64,000 nt of DNA from Magnetospirillum moscoviense (GCF_001650635.1 NZ_LWQU01000174.1:1-64000); one strand, 5' to 3'; shown: positions 8,198 to 17,576, numbered from the stretch's first letter. Numbers and translations: made by a program. Notes: generated by a model from the letters alone, not told the origin.

Positions 8198-8902
8198 ATG
8201 ACCAAGCCGAACAGCGCCGAGACCCATCACCCCGAGACGCCGAAGCCAAAAGGCTGGCATCTCGGGGTGATGGCCCGGCTCAGGGCCTATTTCTTCGCGG
8301 GCATCCTGGTGACCGCACCAGTTTCCATCAGCTTCTATCTGGCCTGGCAGTTCATCAAGTTCATGGACAACCAGGTGGCGCCGTTCCTGCCGCCGACCTT
8401 TCATAACCTGATCTGGGACATACCCGGTTTTGGCTTGGTGATGGTGGTGGTCGGCCTGACCGTGACCGGCTTCCTGACCGCCGGTTTCGCCGGCCGGCTG
8501 ATCGTTCGCATTTCCGATTTCGTGCTGGCCCGCATGCCGGTGATTCGCTCGATCTATTCGGCGGTCAAGCAGATCTTCGAGACCATGCTGGCCCAGAAGG
8601 CCAATGCTTTCCGCGAGGTTGCGCTGATCCAGTATCCGCGTCAGGGCGTCTGGACCATCGCCTTCATCACCGGCACCACCGCCGGCGAGGTCAAAGGCCA
8701 TTTTGACGAGGAGATGGTCAACGTCTATGTGCCGACCACCCCCAATCCGACTTCGGGCTTTCTGCTGTTCCTGCCGCGCGCCGAACTGCGCGTGCTGAAC
8801 ATGTCGGTCGAGGACGGGCTGAAGATGGTGCTGTCGACCGGCATCATCGTGCCGGACTGGCATGGCGGCGAGGATCAGCCCGAGTTGCCTATCCGGACCT
8901 GA
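8198..8902 (+). CDS. DUF502 family membrane protein
   Basis: The 234-residue protein matches the DUF502 pattern. A charged N-terminus (about 30 residues) precedes a helix (YFFAGILVTAPVSISFYLAW, about 31-50) and a second helix (FGLVMVVVGLTVTGFLTAGF, about 80-100). Then come the conserved stretch RMPVIRSIYSAVKQIFETML, a soluble beta-rich domain (VALIQYPRQGVWTIAFITG) and NVYVPTTPNPTSGFLLF. The family is widespread, and no biochemical function is established that I can apply here. It lies on the plus strand after the secretion operon and its 3' end overlaps the 3' end of recG by 14 bases in convergent orientation. Confidence 0.88.
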   Translation: MTKPNSAETHHPETPKPKGWHLGVMARLRAYFFAGILVTAPVSISFYLAWQFIKFMDNQVAPFLPPTFHNLIWDIPGFGLVMVVVGLTVTGFLTAGFAGRLIVRISDFVLARMPVIRSIYSAVKQIFETMLAQKANAFREVALIQYPRQGVWTIAFITGTTAGEVKGHFDEEMVNVYVPTTPNPTSGFLLFLPRAELRVLNMSVEDGLKMVLSTGIIVPDWHGGEDQPELPIRT

Positions 8903-10970
8903 GCGTCCGGATCGCCGCGTCGCGCTCGAATAGATACAGCAACACCCGCAGCGCCTGGCCGCGCGGTCCCGACAGGTCGGGATCGCGGTCCATGATCAGC
9001 TTGGCATCGTCGCGGGCGGCGGCCAGCAATTCCCCGTGCACCGCCAGATCGGCCGCGCGAAATTCCGGCAGACCGCTTTGCCGGGTTCCCAGGATTTCGC
9101 CGCCGCCGCGCAGGCGCAAATCCTCCTCGGCGATGACGAAGCCGTCCTCGGTGGCGCGCATGATCTCGAGCCTGGCCTTGGCCGCCTCGGACAGCGGGGT
9201 CTCGTACAAAAGCAGGCAGGACGAGGCGCCCGAGCCGCGCCCGACCCGCCCGCGCAACTGATGCAACTGGGCCAGGCCGAAACGCTCGGCATGCTCGATG
9301 ACCATGATGGTTGCCTCGGGCACATCGACGCCCACCTCGATGACGGTGGTGGCCACCAGGATATCCAACAGGCCGGCGGCGAAAGCGGCCATCACCTTGT
9401 CCTTGGCCGGCCCCTTCATACGCCCGTGCACCAGCCCGACGCGGGGGCCGAACACTTGCTCCAGGTGGCGATGGCGGTCCTCGGCAGCCGCCAGATCGGA
9501 ATTTTCCGATTCCTCGACCAGCGGGCAGACCCAATAGATGCGCGCACCGGCGGAAATCGGCCGGCGCAAGCCGGTGACGATCTCATCCATGCGCGAAGCC
9601 GGCAGGACCCTGGTGTCGATGGGTTGGCGCCCCGGCGGCTTCTCGTCCAGGCGCGACGCCTCCATGTCGCCATAGGCGGTCAGGACCAGGGTGCGGGGAA
9701 TGGGGGTGGCGGTCATCACCAGCACGTCGGTCCCGCTGCCCTTGGCGGCCAGATCCAGGCGCTGCTGCACCCCGAAGCGATGCTGTTCGTCGATGACCGC
9801 CAGGCCCAGATCGTGAAAGACCACGTCGTCCTGGATCAGCGCATGGGTCCCCAGGATCAGGTTGATCGCGCCCGACTTCAGATCGGCCAGGATCGCCTCG
9901 CGGGGGCGGCCCTTGTCGCGTCCGGTGAGCAACGCGACCCGCAGCCCGGCCGCCTGGGCCAGGGGCGAGATGGTGGCGAAGTGCTGCCGGGCCAGAATCT
10001 CGGTGGGGGCCAGAAGTGCTGCCTGGGTGCCGGCCTCGATGGCGGCCAGTGCGGCGAACAGCGCCACCACCGTCTTGCCGCTGCCGACGTCGCCCTGCAA
10101 CAGCCGCAGCATGCGAAACGGCTTGGCCATGTCGGCCTCGATCTCGGCCAGCGAGCGGGCCTGCGCCCCGGTCAGGCTGAAGGGCAGGGCGGCGGCGACC
10201 TTGGCTCGCAGGCTGCCGTCGCCTTGCAGCGCGCGCCCCTTCACCTTGCGCATGTGGGCCCGCACCATGGCCAGGGCCAATTGGTTGGCCAGCAGTTCGT
10301 CGTAGGCCAGTCGGCGACGCGCCAGGCTGTCGGCACCGATATCCGCCTCGCTTTGCGGCTGGTGCAGGCAGGTCAGGGCCGGCTTCCAGTCGGGCCAGGC
10401 CTGGCGCTGCTTCCAGGCCGCGTCCAGCCATTCCGGCAGGTCGGGCACACGGTCCAGCGCGGCGCGCACCGTCTTGGTCACCATCTTGGCGGTCAAGCCG
10501 GCGGTCAGCGGATAGACCGGCTCCACCCCCATCACGCTGTCTTTTTCGGCCAGGGGGACGATATGGTCGGGATGGGTGATCTGCACTTCGTTGTTGAAAT
10601 GCTCGACCATGCCGCTGACCACCCGCCATTCGCCGTCGGGCAATTGCCGGCGCAGCCAGTCCTCGCGGCCATGGAAAAACACCAGGGTCACGATTCCGGT
10701 TTCGTCGAAACAGCGGACGCGATAGGGCCGCTTGGACGAGGCTGAGGGGAAATGCGCCTCGACCCGGACGGTCAGGGTGGCGATCTTGCCGGCCGGGGCG
10801 GCGGCCACTTTGGGGGTATGGCTGCGATCCACCAGACCGGCGGGCCAGTGCCAGATCAGGTCGCCGACCCGCTCGCCCACCAGGCGCTGATATAGCGGCG
10901 CCAACCGGGGGCCGATGCCGGGCAGGGTGGTGATCGGGGCGAAAAGCGGGTTCAGAACCGAGGGGCGCAT
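8889..10970 (-). CDS. recG: ATP-dependent DNA helicase RecG
   Basis: This 693-residue superfamily 2 helicase remodels stalled replication forks and branch-migrates Holliday junctions. The N-terminal wedge/OB domain (about 1-160) includes the fork-recognition segment VRCFDETGIVTLVFFHGRE. The first RecA-like domain carries Walker A GDVGSGKT (293-300) and the Walker B/DExH box DEQH (394-397). The second carries VATTVIEVGVDVPEATIMV, QLHQLRGRVGRG and the RecG C-terminal TEDGFVIAEEDLRLRGGGEILGTRQSG region. The length equals that of the family. It is divergent from sdhE-mfd across a 94-base interval and convergent with DUF502. Confidence 0.97.
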   Translation of the reverse strand: MRPSVLNPLFAPITTLPGIGPRLAPLYQRLVGERVGDLIWHWPAGLVDRSHTPKVAAAPAGKIATLTVRVEAHFPSASSKRPYRVRCFDETGIVTLVFFHGREDWLRRQLPDGEWRVVSGMVEHFNNEVQITHPDHIVPLAEKDSVMGVEPVYPLTAGLTAKMVTKTVRAALDRVPDLPEWLDAAWKQRQAWPDWKPALTCLHQPQSEADIGADSLARRRLAYDELLANQLALAMVRAHMRKVKGRALQGDGSLRAKVAAALPFSLTGAQARSLAEIEADMAKPFRMLRLLQGDVGSGKTVVALFAALAAIEAGTQAALLAPTEILARQHFATISPLAQAAGLRVALLTGRDKGRPREAILADLKSGAINLILGTHALIQDDVVFHDLGLAVIDEQHRFGVQQRLDLAAKGSGTDVLVMTATPIPRTLVLTAYGDMEASRLDEKPPGRQPIDTRVLPASRMDEIVTGLRRPISAGARIYWVCPLVEESENSDLAAAEDRHRHLEQVFGPRVGLVHGRMKGPAKDKVMAAFAAGLLDILVATTVIEVGVDVPEATIMVIEHAERFGLAQLHQLRGRVGRGSGASSCLLLYETPLSEAAKARLEIMRATEDGFVIAEEDLRLRGGGEILGTRQSGLPEFRAADLAVHGELLAAARDDAKLIMDRDPDLSGPRGQALRVLLYLFERDAAIRTLRSG

Positions 10971-11064
10971 GGGGGAAATGACAGGATGGCGGCTGACAGG
11001 GACGGCATAAGGTTCTATATCCTAGCCGGATTCGCCCGCACTGTCGCCGCATCAACAAGGTCGA

Positions 11065-11331
11065 ATGATGGATTCACGATTGAAGCGCCTGGCCTTCCGC
11101 GCCCACCATATGGGCTCGAACGAGAACGACATCCTGTTCGGCGGCTTCGCCGAGCGCTACCTGGCGGGGCTGTCGCCCGAGCAGGTCGATCGCTTCGAGG
11201 CCCTGCTGGCCGAGACCGACAACGACCTGTTCAACTGGATCACCGCCAAGGAGCCGGTGCCCGAACGCCTGGATCATGACGTGATGGGCATGATTAAGAA
11301 ATTCGTTCAGGAAGAAGCGGCAATCACTTGA
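11065..11331 (+). CDS. sdhE: FAD assembly factor SdhE
   Basis: The 88-residue all-alpha protein is of the SdhE/Sdh5 (DUF339) family, which helps attach FAD covalently to succinate dehydrogenase SdhA. The core RLKRLAFRAHHMGSNENDILFGGFAE is followed by LSPEQVDRFEALLAETDNDLFNWIT, the usual family layout. The family's RGxxE flavinylation motif is altered: the Arg position reads Met (MGSNE). Start may be Met1 or Met2 (11065 or 11068). Its stop overlaps the TTG start of mfd by three bases, an arrangement suggesting translational coupling. Confidence 0.92.
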   Translation: MMDSRLKRLAFRAHHMGSNENDILFGGFAERYLAGLSPEQVDRFEALLAETDNDLFNWITAKEPVPERLDHDVMGMIKKFVQEEAAIT

Positions 11332-14300
11332 TTGATTTCGACAAACTTTCTTTCAATGCAATGATCGGCGGCGCCCCCGAGGGCGCCGATTGCCTGGCGC
11401 TGGTCCAACTGGCACAGGCGCGCCCGGGGCAAGACATCTTGTTCGTCGCCCGCGACGACGGCCGGCTGGCGCGAATGGCCGAGGCATTGTCCTTCTTCGC
11501 CCCCGACCTGAATGTGATCGAGTTTCCGGCCTGGGATTGCGTGCCCTATGACCGCGTCTCGCCCAATGTCGACGTGGTGGCCCGGCGGATCGACGCCCTG
11601 GCCCGGCTGGCGGCTGGCACCGGCGGCGGTCGCGTGGTGCTGACCACCATCGCTGCCGCCTTGCAGCGCGTGCCGATGCGCGAGGTGCTGGAAGGGGCGA
11701 CCTTTGCCGCCACCATCGGCGACCGTATCGACCTGGCGCGGGTAGTGACGTTCTTGAACCGCAACGGCTATGTCCGTGCCGACACGGTGATGGAACCGGG
11801 TGAATATGCCGTGCGCGGCGGCATCCTCGACCTGTTTCCGCCCGGTACGCCCGAGCCGGTTCGGCTGGACTTCTTCGGCGACGAGCTGGAATCGATCCGT
11901 TCGTTCGATCCGATGAACCAGCGTTCGACCGGCACCTTGAAGACCTTTGCGCTGGCCCCGGTCAGCGAGGCCTTGCTGGACGAGGCCTCGATCGCGCGAT
12001 TCCGTTCCAGCTATCGCGAGATGTTCGGCATCGTCTCGGCGGCCGACCCGCTGTACGAATCGGTGTCGAGCGGCCTGAAGTTCAACGGCATGGAACATTG
12101 GTTGCCCTTGTTCCATGACGGGTTGGACACATTGTTCGCCTATCTGCCTGATTGTCTGACGGTGCTGGACCACCAGACCAATGAGGCCAGCGACGCCCGC
12201 TGGGCGTTGATCCTGGAATATTACGACGCCCGCTGCACCCTGATCCGGGCCGGCACCGCCGATTCCGGCATCGTCTACCATCCGATCGCGCCGCCGCTTC
12301 TTTATGTCGAGAAGGACGAATGGGCGCGGCTGTTGGCGGCGACCGGCGCCATCACCTTGTCGCCCTTCGTCGGCGAGGATGGCGGCCTTGATTTCGGCGC
12401 CCGCTCGGGCCGCGACTTCGCCGATATCCGGGCCATGCCCGGCGCCAATGTCTACGAAGCCTTCCGCGATCATGCCGAAAACTTGGCCAAGGCCGGCCAG
12501 CGCGTGGTGCTGGCGGCCTGGTCTGCCGGCTCGCGCGATCGCCTGGGCCATGTGCTGGCCGATCACGGCATGAAGATCGACGTGGTGGAAGACTGGACGG
12601 GCGCGCAAGCGGTGCCCAAGGGCACGATTGCGATGGCGGTGCTGGGCCTGGATCACGGCTTCGCAGCACCCGGCCTGGCGGTGTTGACCGAACAGGACCT
12701 GTTGGGCGACCGCCTGGCCCGGCCGGCCCGCAAGAAGCGCAAGGGCTCGCAGTTCCTGGCCGAGGCCTCGGCCCTGGCCGAGGGTGACCTGGTGGTCCAT
12801 GTCGAGCACGGCATCGGCCGCTATGACGGTCTGGAAACCGTGCAGGTCGGCGGCGCCCCCCATGATTGCCTGCGGGTGGTCTATGACGGCGGCGACAAGC
12901 TGTTCGTGCCGGTGGAAAACATCGACGTCCTGACCCGTTTCGGCTCGGACCAGTCGGGGGCCGCGCTGGACAAGCTGGGCGGCGTCGCCTGGCAGCAGCG
13001 CAAGGCCCGCCTCAAGAAGCGCATCCGCGACATGGCCGACCAGTTGATCGCTGTCGCCGCCGAGCGCCAGTTGCGCCGCGCCGACGCTTTGACCCCGCCG
13101 GAAGGATTGTGGGACGAGTTCTGCGCCCGCTTCCCCTATGCCGAGACCGAGGATCAAAGCCGGGCCATCGAGGATTCCATCGCCGATCTGGGCTCGGGCC
13201 GGCCGATGGACCGGCTGGTGTGCGGCGATGTCGGCTTCGGCAAGACCGAGGTGGCGCTGCGCGCCGCCTTCGTCGCCGCCATGGCCGGCATGCAGGTGGC
13301 GGTGGTGGTGCCGACCACCCTGTTGGCCCGCCAGCATTACCGTAATTTCGCCAATCGTTTCAGCGGATTGCCGGTGCGGGTCGAGCAATTGTCGCGCCTG
13401 GTGACCGCCAAGCGGGCCGGCGAGGTCAAGGCTGGCATGGCCGACGGCTCGATCGACATCGTCGTCGGCACCCATGCCGTGCTGGCCAAGTCGATCAATT
13501 TCAAGCGCCTGGGCCTTCTGATCATCGACGAGGAACAGCATTTCGGCGTCGCCCACAAGGAACGCCTGAAGCAATTGAAGGCCGACGTCCATGTGCTGAC
13601 GCTGACCGCCACGCCGATCCCGCGCACGCTGCAACTGGCGCTGACCGGCGTCAAGGAAATGAGCGTCATCGCCACGCCGCCGGTCGACCGTCTGGCGGTC
13701 CGCACCTTCGTGCTGCCGTTCGACCCGGTGGTGATCCGCGAGGCGATCCTGCGCGAGCGTTATCGTGGTGGCCAGGTCTTCTTCGTCTGCCCGCGCCTGG
13801 CCGACATCGATCGGGTCGCCGAGCGACTGGCCAAGCTGGTGCCCGAGGTCAAGTGCGCCATCGCCCACGGACGACTGACGCCCACCGAGCTGGAAGAGGT
13901 GATGACCGCCTTCGGTGACAAGCGCTATGACGTGCTGCTGTCGACCAACATCATCGAATCGGGCCTGGACATGCCCGGCGTCAACACCTTGATCATCCAC
14001 CGCGCCGACATGTTCGGGCTGGGCCAGCTTTACCAGCTGCGCGGCCGGGTTGGGCGCGGCAAGCTTCGGGGCTATGCCTACCTGACCCTGCCGACCGAAC
14101 GGGTGTTGTCCAAGGCCGCCGAGAAGCGGCTGCAGGTGATGCAAGCGCTCGACACCTTGGGGGCGGGCTTCCAGCTGGCCAGCCACGACCTCGACATCCG
14201 GGGCGCCGGCAATCTTCTGGGCGAGGAACAATCCGGCCATATTCGCGAGGTCGGCATCGAGCTTTACCAGCAATTGATCGAGGAAGCCGTCGCCGCCGCC

Positions 14301-14789
14301 AAGGGCGGCGAGTCCGGGCCTGCCGCCGACGATTGGTCGCCGCAGATCGCGGTGGGGACTTCGGTCCTGTTGCCCGAGAGCTATGTCCAGGACCTGTCGG
14401 TGCGGCTGTCGCTTTACCGTCGGATCGGCGGCCTGGCCGACCGCGAGGAAATCGACGCTTTGGCGGCCGAGCTGGTCGATCGCTTCGGCAAATTGCCGCC
14501 CGAGGTGGAAAACCTGCTGGAGGTGGTGGCGGTCAAGGCCCTGTGCAAGAAGGCCGGTATCGAGAAGGTCGATGCCGGGCCGAAGGGCGCGGTGGTCACC
14601 TTCCGCGGCAACAATTTCGCCAACCCGCTGGGACTGGTCAAGTATATCAGCCAGCAGGCCGGCACCGCCAAGATGCGCCCCGACCACAAGGTGGTGTTCA
14701 TCCGCGATTGGGATGATCCCAAGCGCCGGGTCGGTGCAGTGCAGAAATTGGTGGCGAAACTGGCCGAAATCGCCGCCAGTCAGGGCTGA
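11328..14789 (+). CDS. mfd: Transcription-repair coupling factor Mfd
   Basis: The 1153-residue translocase releases RNA polymerase stalled at DNA damage and recruits UvrA. The UvrB-like N-terminal part (about 1-330) includes VIEFPAWDCVPYDRVSPNVD. The RNA-polymerase-interacting domain starts near GDLVVHVEHGIGRYDGLETV (about 490). The RecG-like motor carries GDVGFGKTEVALR (about 632-644), DEEQHFGV (about 733-740), LTATPIPRTLQ and QLYQLRGRVGRG. The C-terminal TRCF domain (about 1010-1130) includes LPESYVQDLSVRLSLYRRI. The first codon is TTG, overlapping the sdhE stop; the next in-frame ATG is at 11361, which would trim the normal N-terminus. The length is standard. Confidence 0.96.
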   Translation: MIDFDKLSFNAMIGGAPEGADCLALVQLAQARPGQDILFVARDDGRLARMAEALSFFAPDLNVIEFPAWDCVPYDRVSPNVDVVARRIDALARLAAGTGGGRVVLTTIAAALQRVPMREVLEGATFAATIGDRIDLARVVTFLNRNGYVRADTVMEPGEYAVRGGILDLFPPGTPEPVRLDFFGDELESIRSFDPMNQRSTGTLKTFALAPVSEALLDEASIARFRSSYREMFGIVSAADPLYESVSSGLKFNGMEHWLPLFHDGLDTLFAYLPDCLTVLDHQTNEASDARWALILEYYDARCTLIRAGTADSGIVYHPIAPPLLYVEKDEWARLLAATGAITLSPFVGEDGGLDFGARSGRDFADIRAMPGANVYEAFRDHAENLAKAGQRVVLAAWSAGSRDRLGHVLADHGMKIDVVEDWTGAQAVPKGTIAMAVLGLDHGFAAPGLAVLTEQDLLGDRLARPARKKRKGSQFLAEASALAEGDLVVHVEHGIGRYDGLETVQVGGAPHDCLRVVYDGGDKLFVPVENIDVLTRFGSDQSGAALDKLGGVAWQQRKARLKKRIRDMADQLIAVAAERQLRRADALTPPEGLWDEFCARFPYAETEDQSRAIEDSIADLGSGRPMDRLVCGDVGFGKTEVALRAAFVAAMAGMQVAVVVPTTLLARQHYRNFANRFSGLPVRVEQLSRLVTAKRAGEVKAGMADGSIDIVVGTHAVLAKSINFKRLGLLIIDEEQHFGVAHKERLKQLKADVHVLTLTATPIPRTLQLALTGVKEMSVIATPPVDRLAVRTFVLPFDPVVIREAILRERYRGGQVFFVCPRLADIDRVAERLAKLVPEVKCAIAHGRLTPTELEEVMTAFGDKRYDVLLSTNIIESGLDMPGVNTLIIHRADMFGLGQLYQLRGRVGRGKLRGYAYLTLPTERVLSKAAEKRLQVMQALDTLGAGFQLASHDLDIRGAGNLLGEEQSGHIREVGIELYQQLIEEAVAAAKGGESGPAADDWSPQIAVGTSVLLPESYVQDLSVRLSLYRRIGGLADREEIDALAAELVDRFGKLPPEVENLLEVVAVKALCKKAGIEKVDAGPKGAVVTFRGNNFANPLGLVKYISQQAGTAKMRPDHKVVFIRDWDDPKRRVGAVQKLVAKLAEIAASQG

Positions 14790-14793
14790 TCAA

Positions 14794-15441
14794 TCAGGAC
14801 AAGGCGGCTTCGGCCTCGGATTCACGGGCGATATCGATCAGGCGCAGCAAGATGTCCGGCTCCTGCGCGCCGGCCAGGGCGTAAAGTCCGTCCAGAATCA
14901 TGCACGGAACGCCGTTGACCCCCTGACGGTGGGCTCGCGCGTTCTCGTTCAGCACCGACGAGATGTCGGTGTCCGACCGCAGGAACGTCTCGAGCTCGGC
15001 AGCCACCAGGCCGACCTTCTCGCCGATGGCCACCAGTTCCGAGATTTCGCCGATGTCGATTCCTTCGCAGAAATAGGCGTGGTAGATCGCCTCGACCGTT
15101 TCGGCCTCGCGGCCCGAGCCGGTGGCGAAACGGATCATGCGATGGGAATTCAAGGTGTTGGGCGCCCGGGTGATGCGGTCGAAGGCGAACTGGATGCCTT
15201 CCGATTCGCCGGCACTGGCCACGGCGGTATGAATGCGCTGCACCCGCGCCGGGCCGCCGAACTTGCGGTCGAGATAGGTCTTGCGGTCGATGCCTTCGGC
15301 CGGGATGTCGGGGTTCAGCAGGAAGGGACGCCAGACGATCTGCACGCGCGCGCCGGACCTTTGCGCCAAGGCACGCTGGAAGCGGCGCTTGCCGACATAG
15401 CACCACGGACAGACCGTGTCGAAGATGAAGTCGACTCTCAC
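14794..15441 (-). CDS. FrnE-like DsbA-family thioredoxin-fold oxidoreductase
   Basis: With a GTG start at 15441 (VRVDFIFDTVCPWCYVGKRRF) the product has 215 residues. That is normal for the DsbA/FrnE-like subfamily related to 2-hydroxychromene-2-carboxylate isomerase. The redox motif CPWC is at residues 11-14, and the cis-Pro loop reads QGVNGVPCMILDG. There is no signal peptide, so it acts in the cytoplasm. A longer frame opening at 15525 exists, but it would overlap the upstream regulator gene and adds an unrelated Cys/Ser-rich stretch, so the internal GTG is preferred. The gene is convergent with mfd with a 4-base gap and follows the PleD-like gene by 40 bases. Its substrates are unknown. 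Confidence 0.85.
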   Translation of the reverse strand: MRVDFIFDTVCPWCYVGKRRFQRALAQRSGARVQIVWRPFLLNPDIPAEGIDRKTYLDRKFGGPARVQRIHTAVASAGESEGIQFAFDRITRAPNTLNSHRMIRFATGSGREAETVEAIYHAYFCEGIDIGEISELVAIGEKVGLVAAELETFLRSDTDISSVLNENARAHRQGVNGVPCMILDGLYALAGAQEPDILLRLIDIARESEAEAALS

Positions 15442-15481
15442 GGCTGGCAGCCTATCACAACAAGGGGCCGAGCCCCAAAAT

Positions 15482-16789
15482 CTAGCTGCGCTTGGCGCGC
15501 TCCAGCAGCGAGGCGACATCGTCATCCTCGCGAACGTCGGTGCTGCCGACCTGGACCCACACCTTGACCGGCTGATAGACGTCGCGCACCGCGAAGTCGG
15601 TATAGGCCAGGACGCCGGCGATGCGGTGCATCACCACCTCGGCCTCGCCCAGCGGGGTGTCGGGCAGGACCACGCAGAATTCGTTGGGCTTGGTGGCGGC
15701 CGTGATGTCCTCGGCGCGCAGCAGGCCGGTGATCCACTGGCCCAGTTGCTGGGTCAGGTGCAGGGCAGCGTCGTCGCCGAACTGGCGGCGTACTTCGTCG
15801 ATGTTGGGGGCCGAGAAGAACACCACCGACAGGTGGCGGCCCTGCGACTTGGCCGCTTCCAGGCGGCTGGACAGATAGGATTCCAGGAAGGCGCGGCCAT
15901 AGGCGCCGGTGACCTCGTCACGGGTGGCGGCCTGCAGGCTGTCGTTCATCGCCGAACGGATGGCCCAGCGCAATTGCTGGCGCCGGACCAGGGTGACGAT
16001 GACCGAGCGCAGAATCGCCGGATCGGTCGGCCGGGTCAGCACGCGCGAGGCGCCGCGGCGATAGGCTTCTACCCGGTCGGTGCCCATGCCGGATAGCAGC
16101 ACCATCGGCAGGTTGAACAGGCGCGGATTGTTGCGGACCTGGGTGCAGAAACCCAGGATTCCCTCGGGTTCCTCGGTGAAGGACAAGATGGCGGCGTCGT
16201 AATTGCGCCGGGTCAGGGCGTCCTCCGCCTCATACAAGGTGGCGGCGACGGTGATGTCGGCCACGCCCTGCAGCAACGGCAGCAACGAATCGCAATCGTC
16301 GCCGATCAGCATGATGGCCGCGTCCGAGGCGGCCGCCGCCTCGGTGACGCGGTCGCGGGCGTCGATGCCGAACCGCCGGGCTGTTTCGGCACGGTGGCGC
16401 AGTTCGGCGTGCATGGTGGCCAGGCGCACCAGCGGGCGCATGCGCGAGAACAGTTCGGTGTCGTCGCAGCCGAAGGCCAAGACATCGTCCAACCCGTTTT
16501 CGACCGCGCGATTGCACAGCTCGGGGCTGGGCTGGTCGGCATAGATCACCACCGGGATGTCACTGGAAGCCGGGTCCTTCTTCAGCCCTAGCGCAAACGC
16601 TACCGGATCGACGCCGGTCGGGTCGCCGACCAGGATCAGATCGGGATGCTCGGTCTGGGCCTGCTTGGTGCCATCGACGAAACCCTGGGCCAGCGTGGCG
16701 TGATAGGCGCCCTGTGCCAGACGATCCCGAAGCGAGGCCGCGCGGGCGGCGTTGCCATCGACGATAAGGACATTGGCGAGGCGGATCAT
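15482..16789 (-). CDS. PleD-like protein: two receiver-like domains and a degenerate GGDEF domain
   Basis: The 435-residue protein has the REC-REC-GGDEF layout of the cell-cycle regulator PleD. REC1 (about 1-120) opens with VLIVDGN, but the phospho-acceptor position is Gly55, with an Asp one residue later (LILVGD, 51-56). REC2 (about 155-270) has Ser203 at the acceptor position (AAILSFTEE). In the cyclase domain (about 285-430) the active site reads KPNEF (367-371) instead of GG[DE]EF, so diguanylate cyclase activity is not expected. The protein may act by binding partners or c-di-GMP, as described for degenerate PleD paralogues in alphaproteobacteria; here that is inference. It follows the cyclic-nucleotide-binding gene (88 bases apart) on the same strand. 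Confidence 0.82.
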   Translation of the reverse strand: MIRLANVLIVDGNAARAASLRDRLAQGAYHATLAQGFVDGTKQAQTEHPDLILVGDPTGVDPVAFALGLKKDPASSDIPVVIYADQPSPELCNRAVENGLDDVLAFGCDDTELFSRMRPLVRLATMHAELRHRAETARRFGIDARDRVTEAAAASDAAIMLIGDDCDSLLPLLQGVADITVAATLYEAEDALTRRNYDAAILSFTEEPEGILGFCTQVRNNPRLFNLPMVLLSGMGTDRVEAYRRGASRVLTRPTDPAILRSVIVTLVRRQQLRWAIRSAMNDSLQAATRDEVTGAYGRAFLESYLSSRLEAAKSQGRHLSVVFFSAPNIDEVRRQFGDDAALHLTQQLGQWITGLLRAEDITAATKPNEFCVVLPDTPLGEAEVVMHRIAGVLAYTDFAVRDVYQPVKVWVQVGSTDVREDDDVASLLERAKRS

Positions 16790-16876
16790 CGGGTCCCCAG
16801 AATTGTGGCCTGTGCAGAGACGTCAGGATAATACGGATCGGAGCCGACCATAAGGGGGAAGTGTGGGTTGGCGCCC

Positions 16877-17521
16877 CTATATCTTGCGCTGACCTTCGGT
16901 GCCGATGACATCGACGAAGCCGTTGCCGGTCAAATCGTCCTCGGACAGCAAGTCGTGGCGATTGTCGGCGCACAATTCCGAGACATTGTTGAGGTCGACC
17001 AGATTGGCATCCAGGCGGTCAAGCACGTCCAGCAGATCGTCGGCCATCTCGACATCCTGGATACGACCGGCGAAGCGGCGCATGTTCCAGGAAAACATCC
17101 GCATCTGCTTGACGTGGTCGCGAAAGCTGCGCGGCCGGCGCAGAAACAACTTGGGAGAGTTGCGGATGTTCTTGATGAACAGGCCGATCAGCGCGGCCAG
17201 GAAGCGATCGGCGTTCTTGAGCTTGTGCTGGAACACCGGCAACGGGACGATCGCGACCGTCGAATCCTCGATGGCGACCGCCGAGGCGCTGCGGCTACCC
17301 TGGTCCAGCACCGCCATTTCACCGAAGATTTCGCCGACCCCGATATCGCCCAACTCGACCTGCTGGTCGTCGGCGGCCTGGTAAAGGCGGATCAAGCCCT
17401 TCTGGACGATATAGGCGGCGTTGCCGACATCGCCTTGGGAGAAAACACGCTGGCCGGCCTTGAGGTGCAGCCGCTCCAGGCGTCCCGAGATGGCGTTGGT
17501 GAAGTGTCCCTGTTTGTCCAA
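16877..17521 (-). CDS. Cyclic-nucleotide-binding-domain protein without DNA-binding domain
   Basis: From a TTG at 17521 the product has 214 residues. A GGGGGGA ribosome-binding sequence stands six bases upstream. A GTG at 17536 is the alternative; the frame is open further, to 17719, but that part overlaps the dehydrogenase gene. Residues about 10-120 form a Crp-like cNMP-binding fold (LKAGQRVFSQGDVGNAAYIV, GEIFGEMAVLDQGSRSASAV, the phosphate-binding-cassette pattern). No helix-turn-helix follows. The C-terminal 90 residues are helical and charged (RRPRSFRDHVKQMRMFSWNM, DDLLDVLDRLDANLVDLNNV) and not recognised. It is probably an effector-type sensor, possibly working with the PleD-like product encoded downstream. 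Confidence 0.75.
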   Translation of the reverse strand: MDKQGHFTNAISGRLERLHLKAGQRVFSQGDVGNAAYIVQKGLIRLYQAADDQQVELGDIGVGEIFGEMAVLDQGSRSASAVAIEDSTVAIVPLPVFQHKLKNADRFLAALIGLFIKNIRNSPKLFLRRPRSFRDHVKQMRMFSWNMRRFAGRIQDVEMADDLLDVLDRLDANLVDLNNVSELCADNRHDLLSEDDLTGNGFVDVIGTEGQRKI

Positions 17522-17576
17522 ATTCAGTCCCCCCACGGGCGCTAAGAGTGCGACAACTCCAGGTTCTTGACAAATG

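Noticed and set aside
6608-8863. A 751-codon open frame on the minus strand
   Set aside because: It is antisense to the HlyD adaptor and DUF502 genes, with the usual His/Gln/Arg-rich shadow composition.
11307-14687. A 1126-codon open frame on the minus strand
   Set aside because: It is exactly antisense to mfd, is rich in His/Gln/Arg/Gly in the manner of GC-rich antisense frames, and has no recognisable domain.
15442-15525. Longer start for the FrnE-like gene
   Set aside because: It would overlap the upstream regulator gene and add a Ser/Cys-rich stretch not seen before the first beta-strand of this fold.
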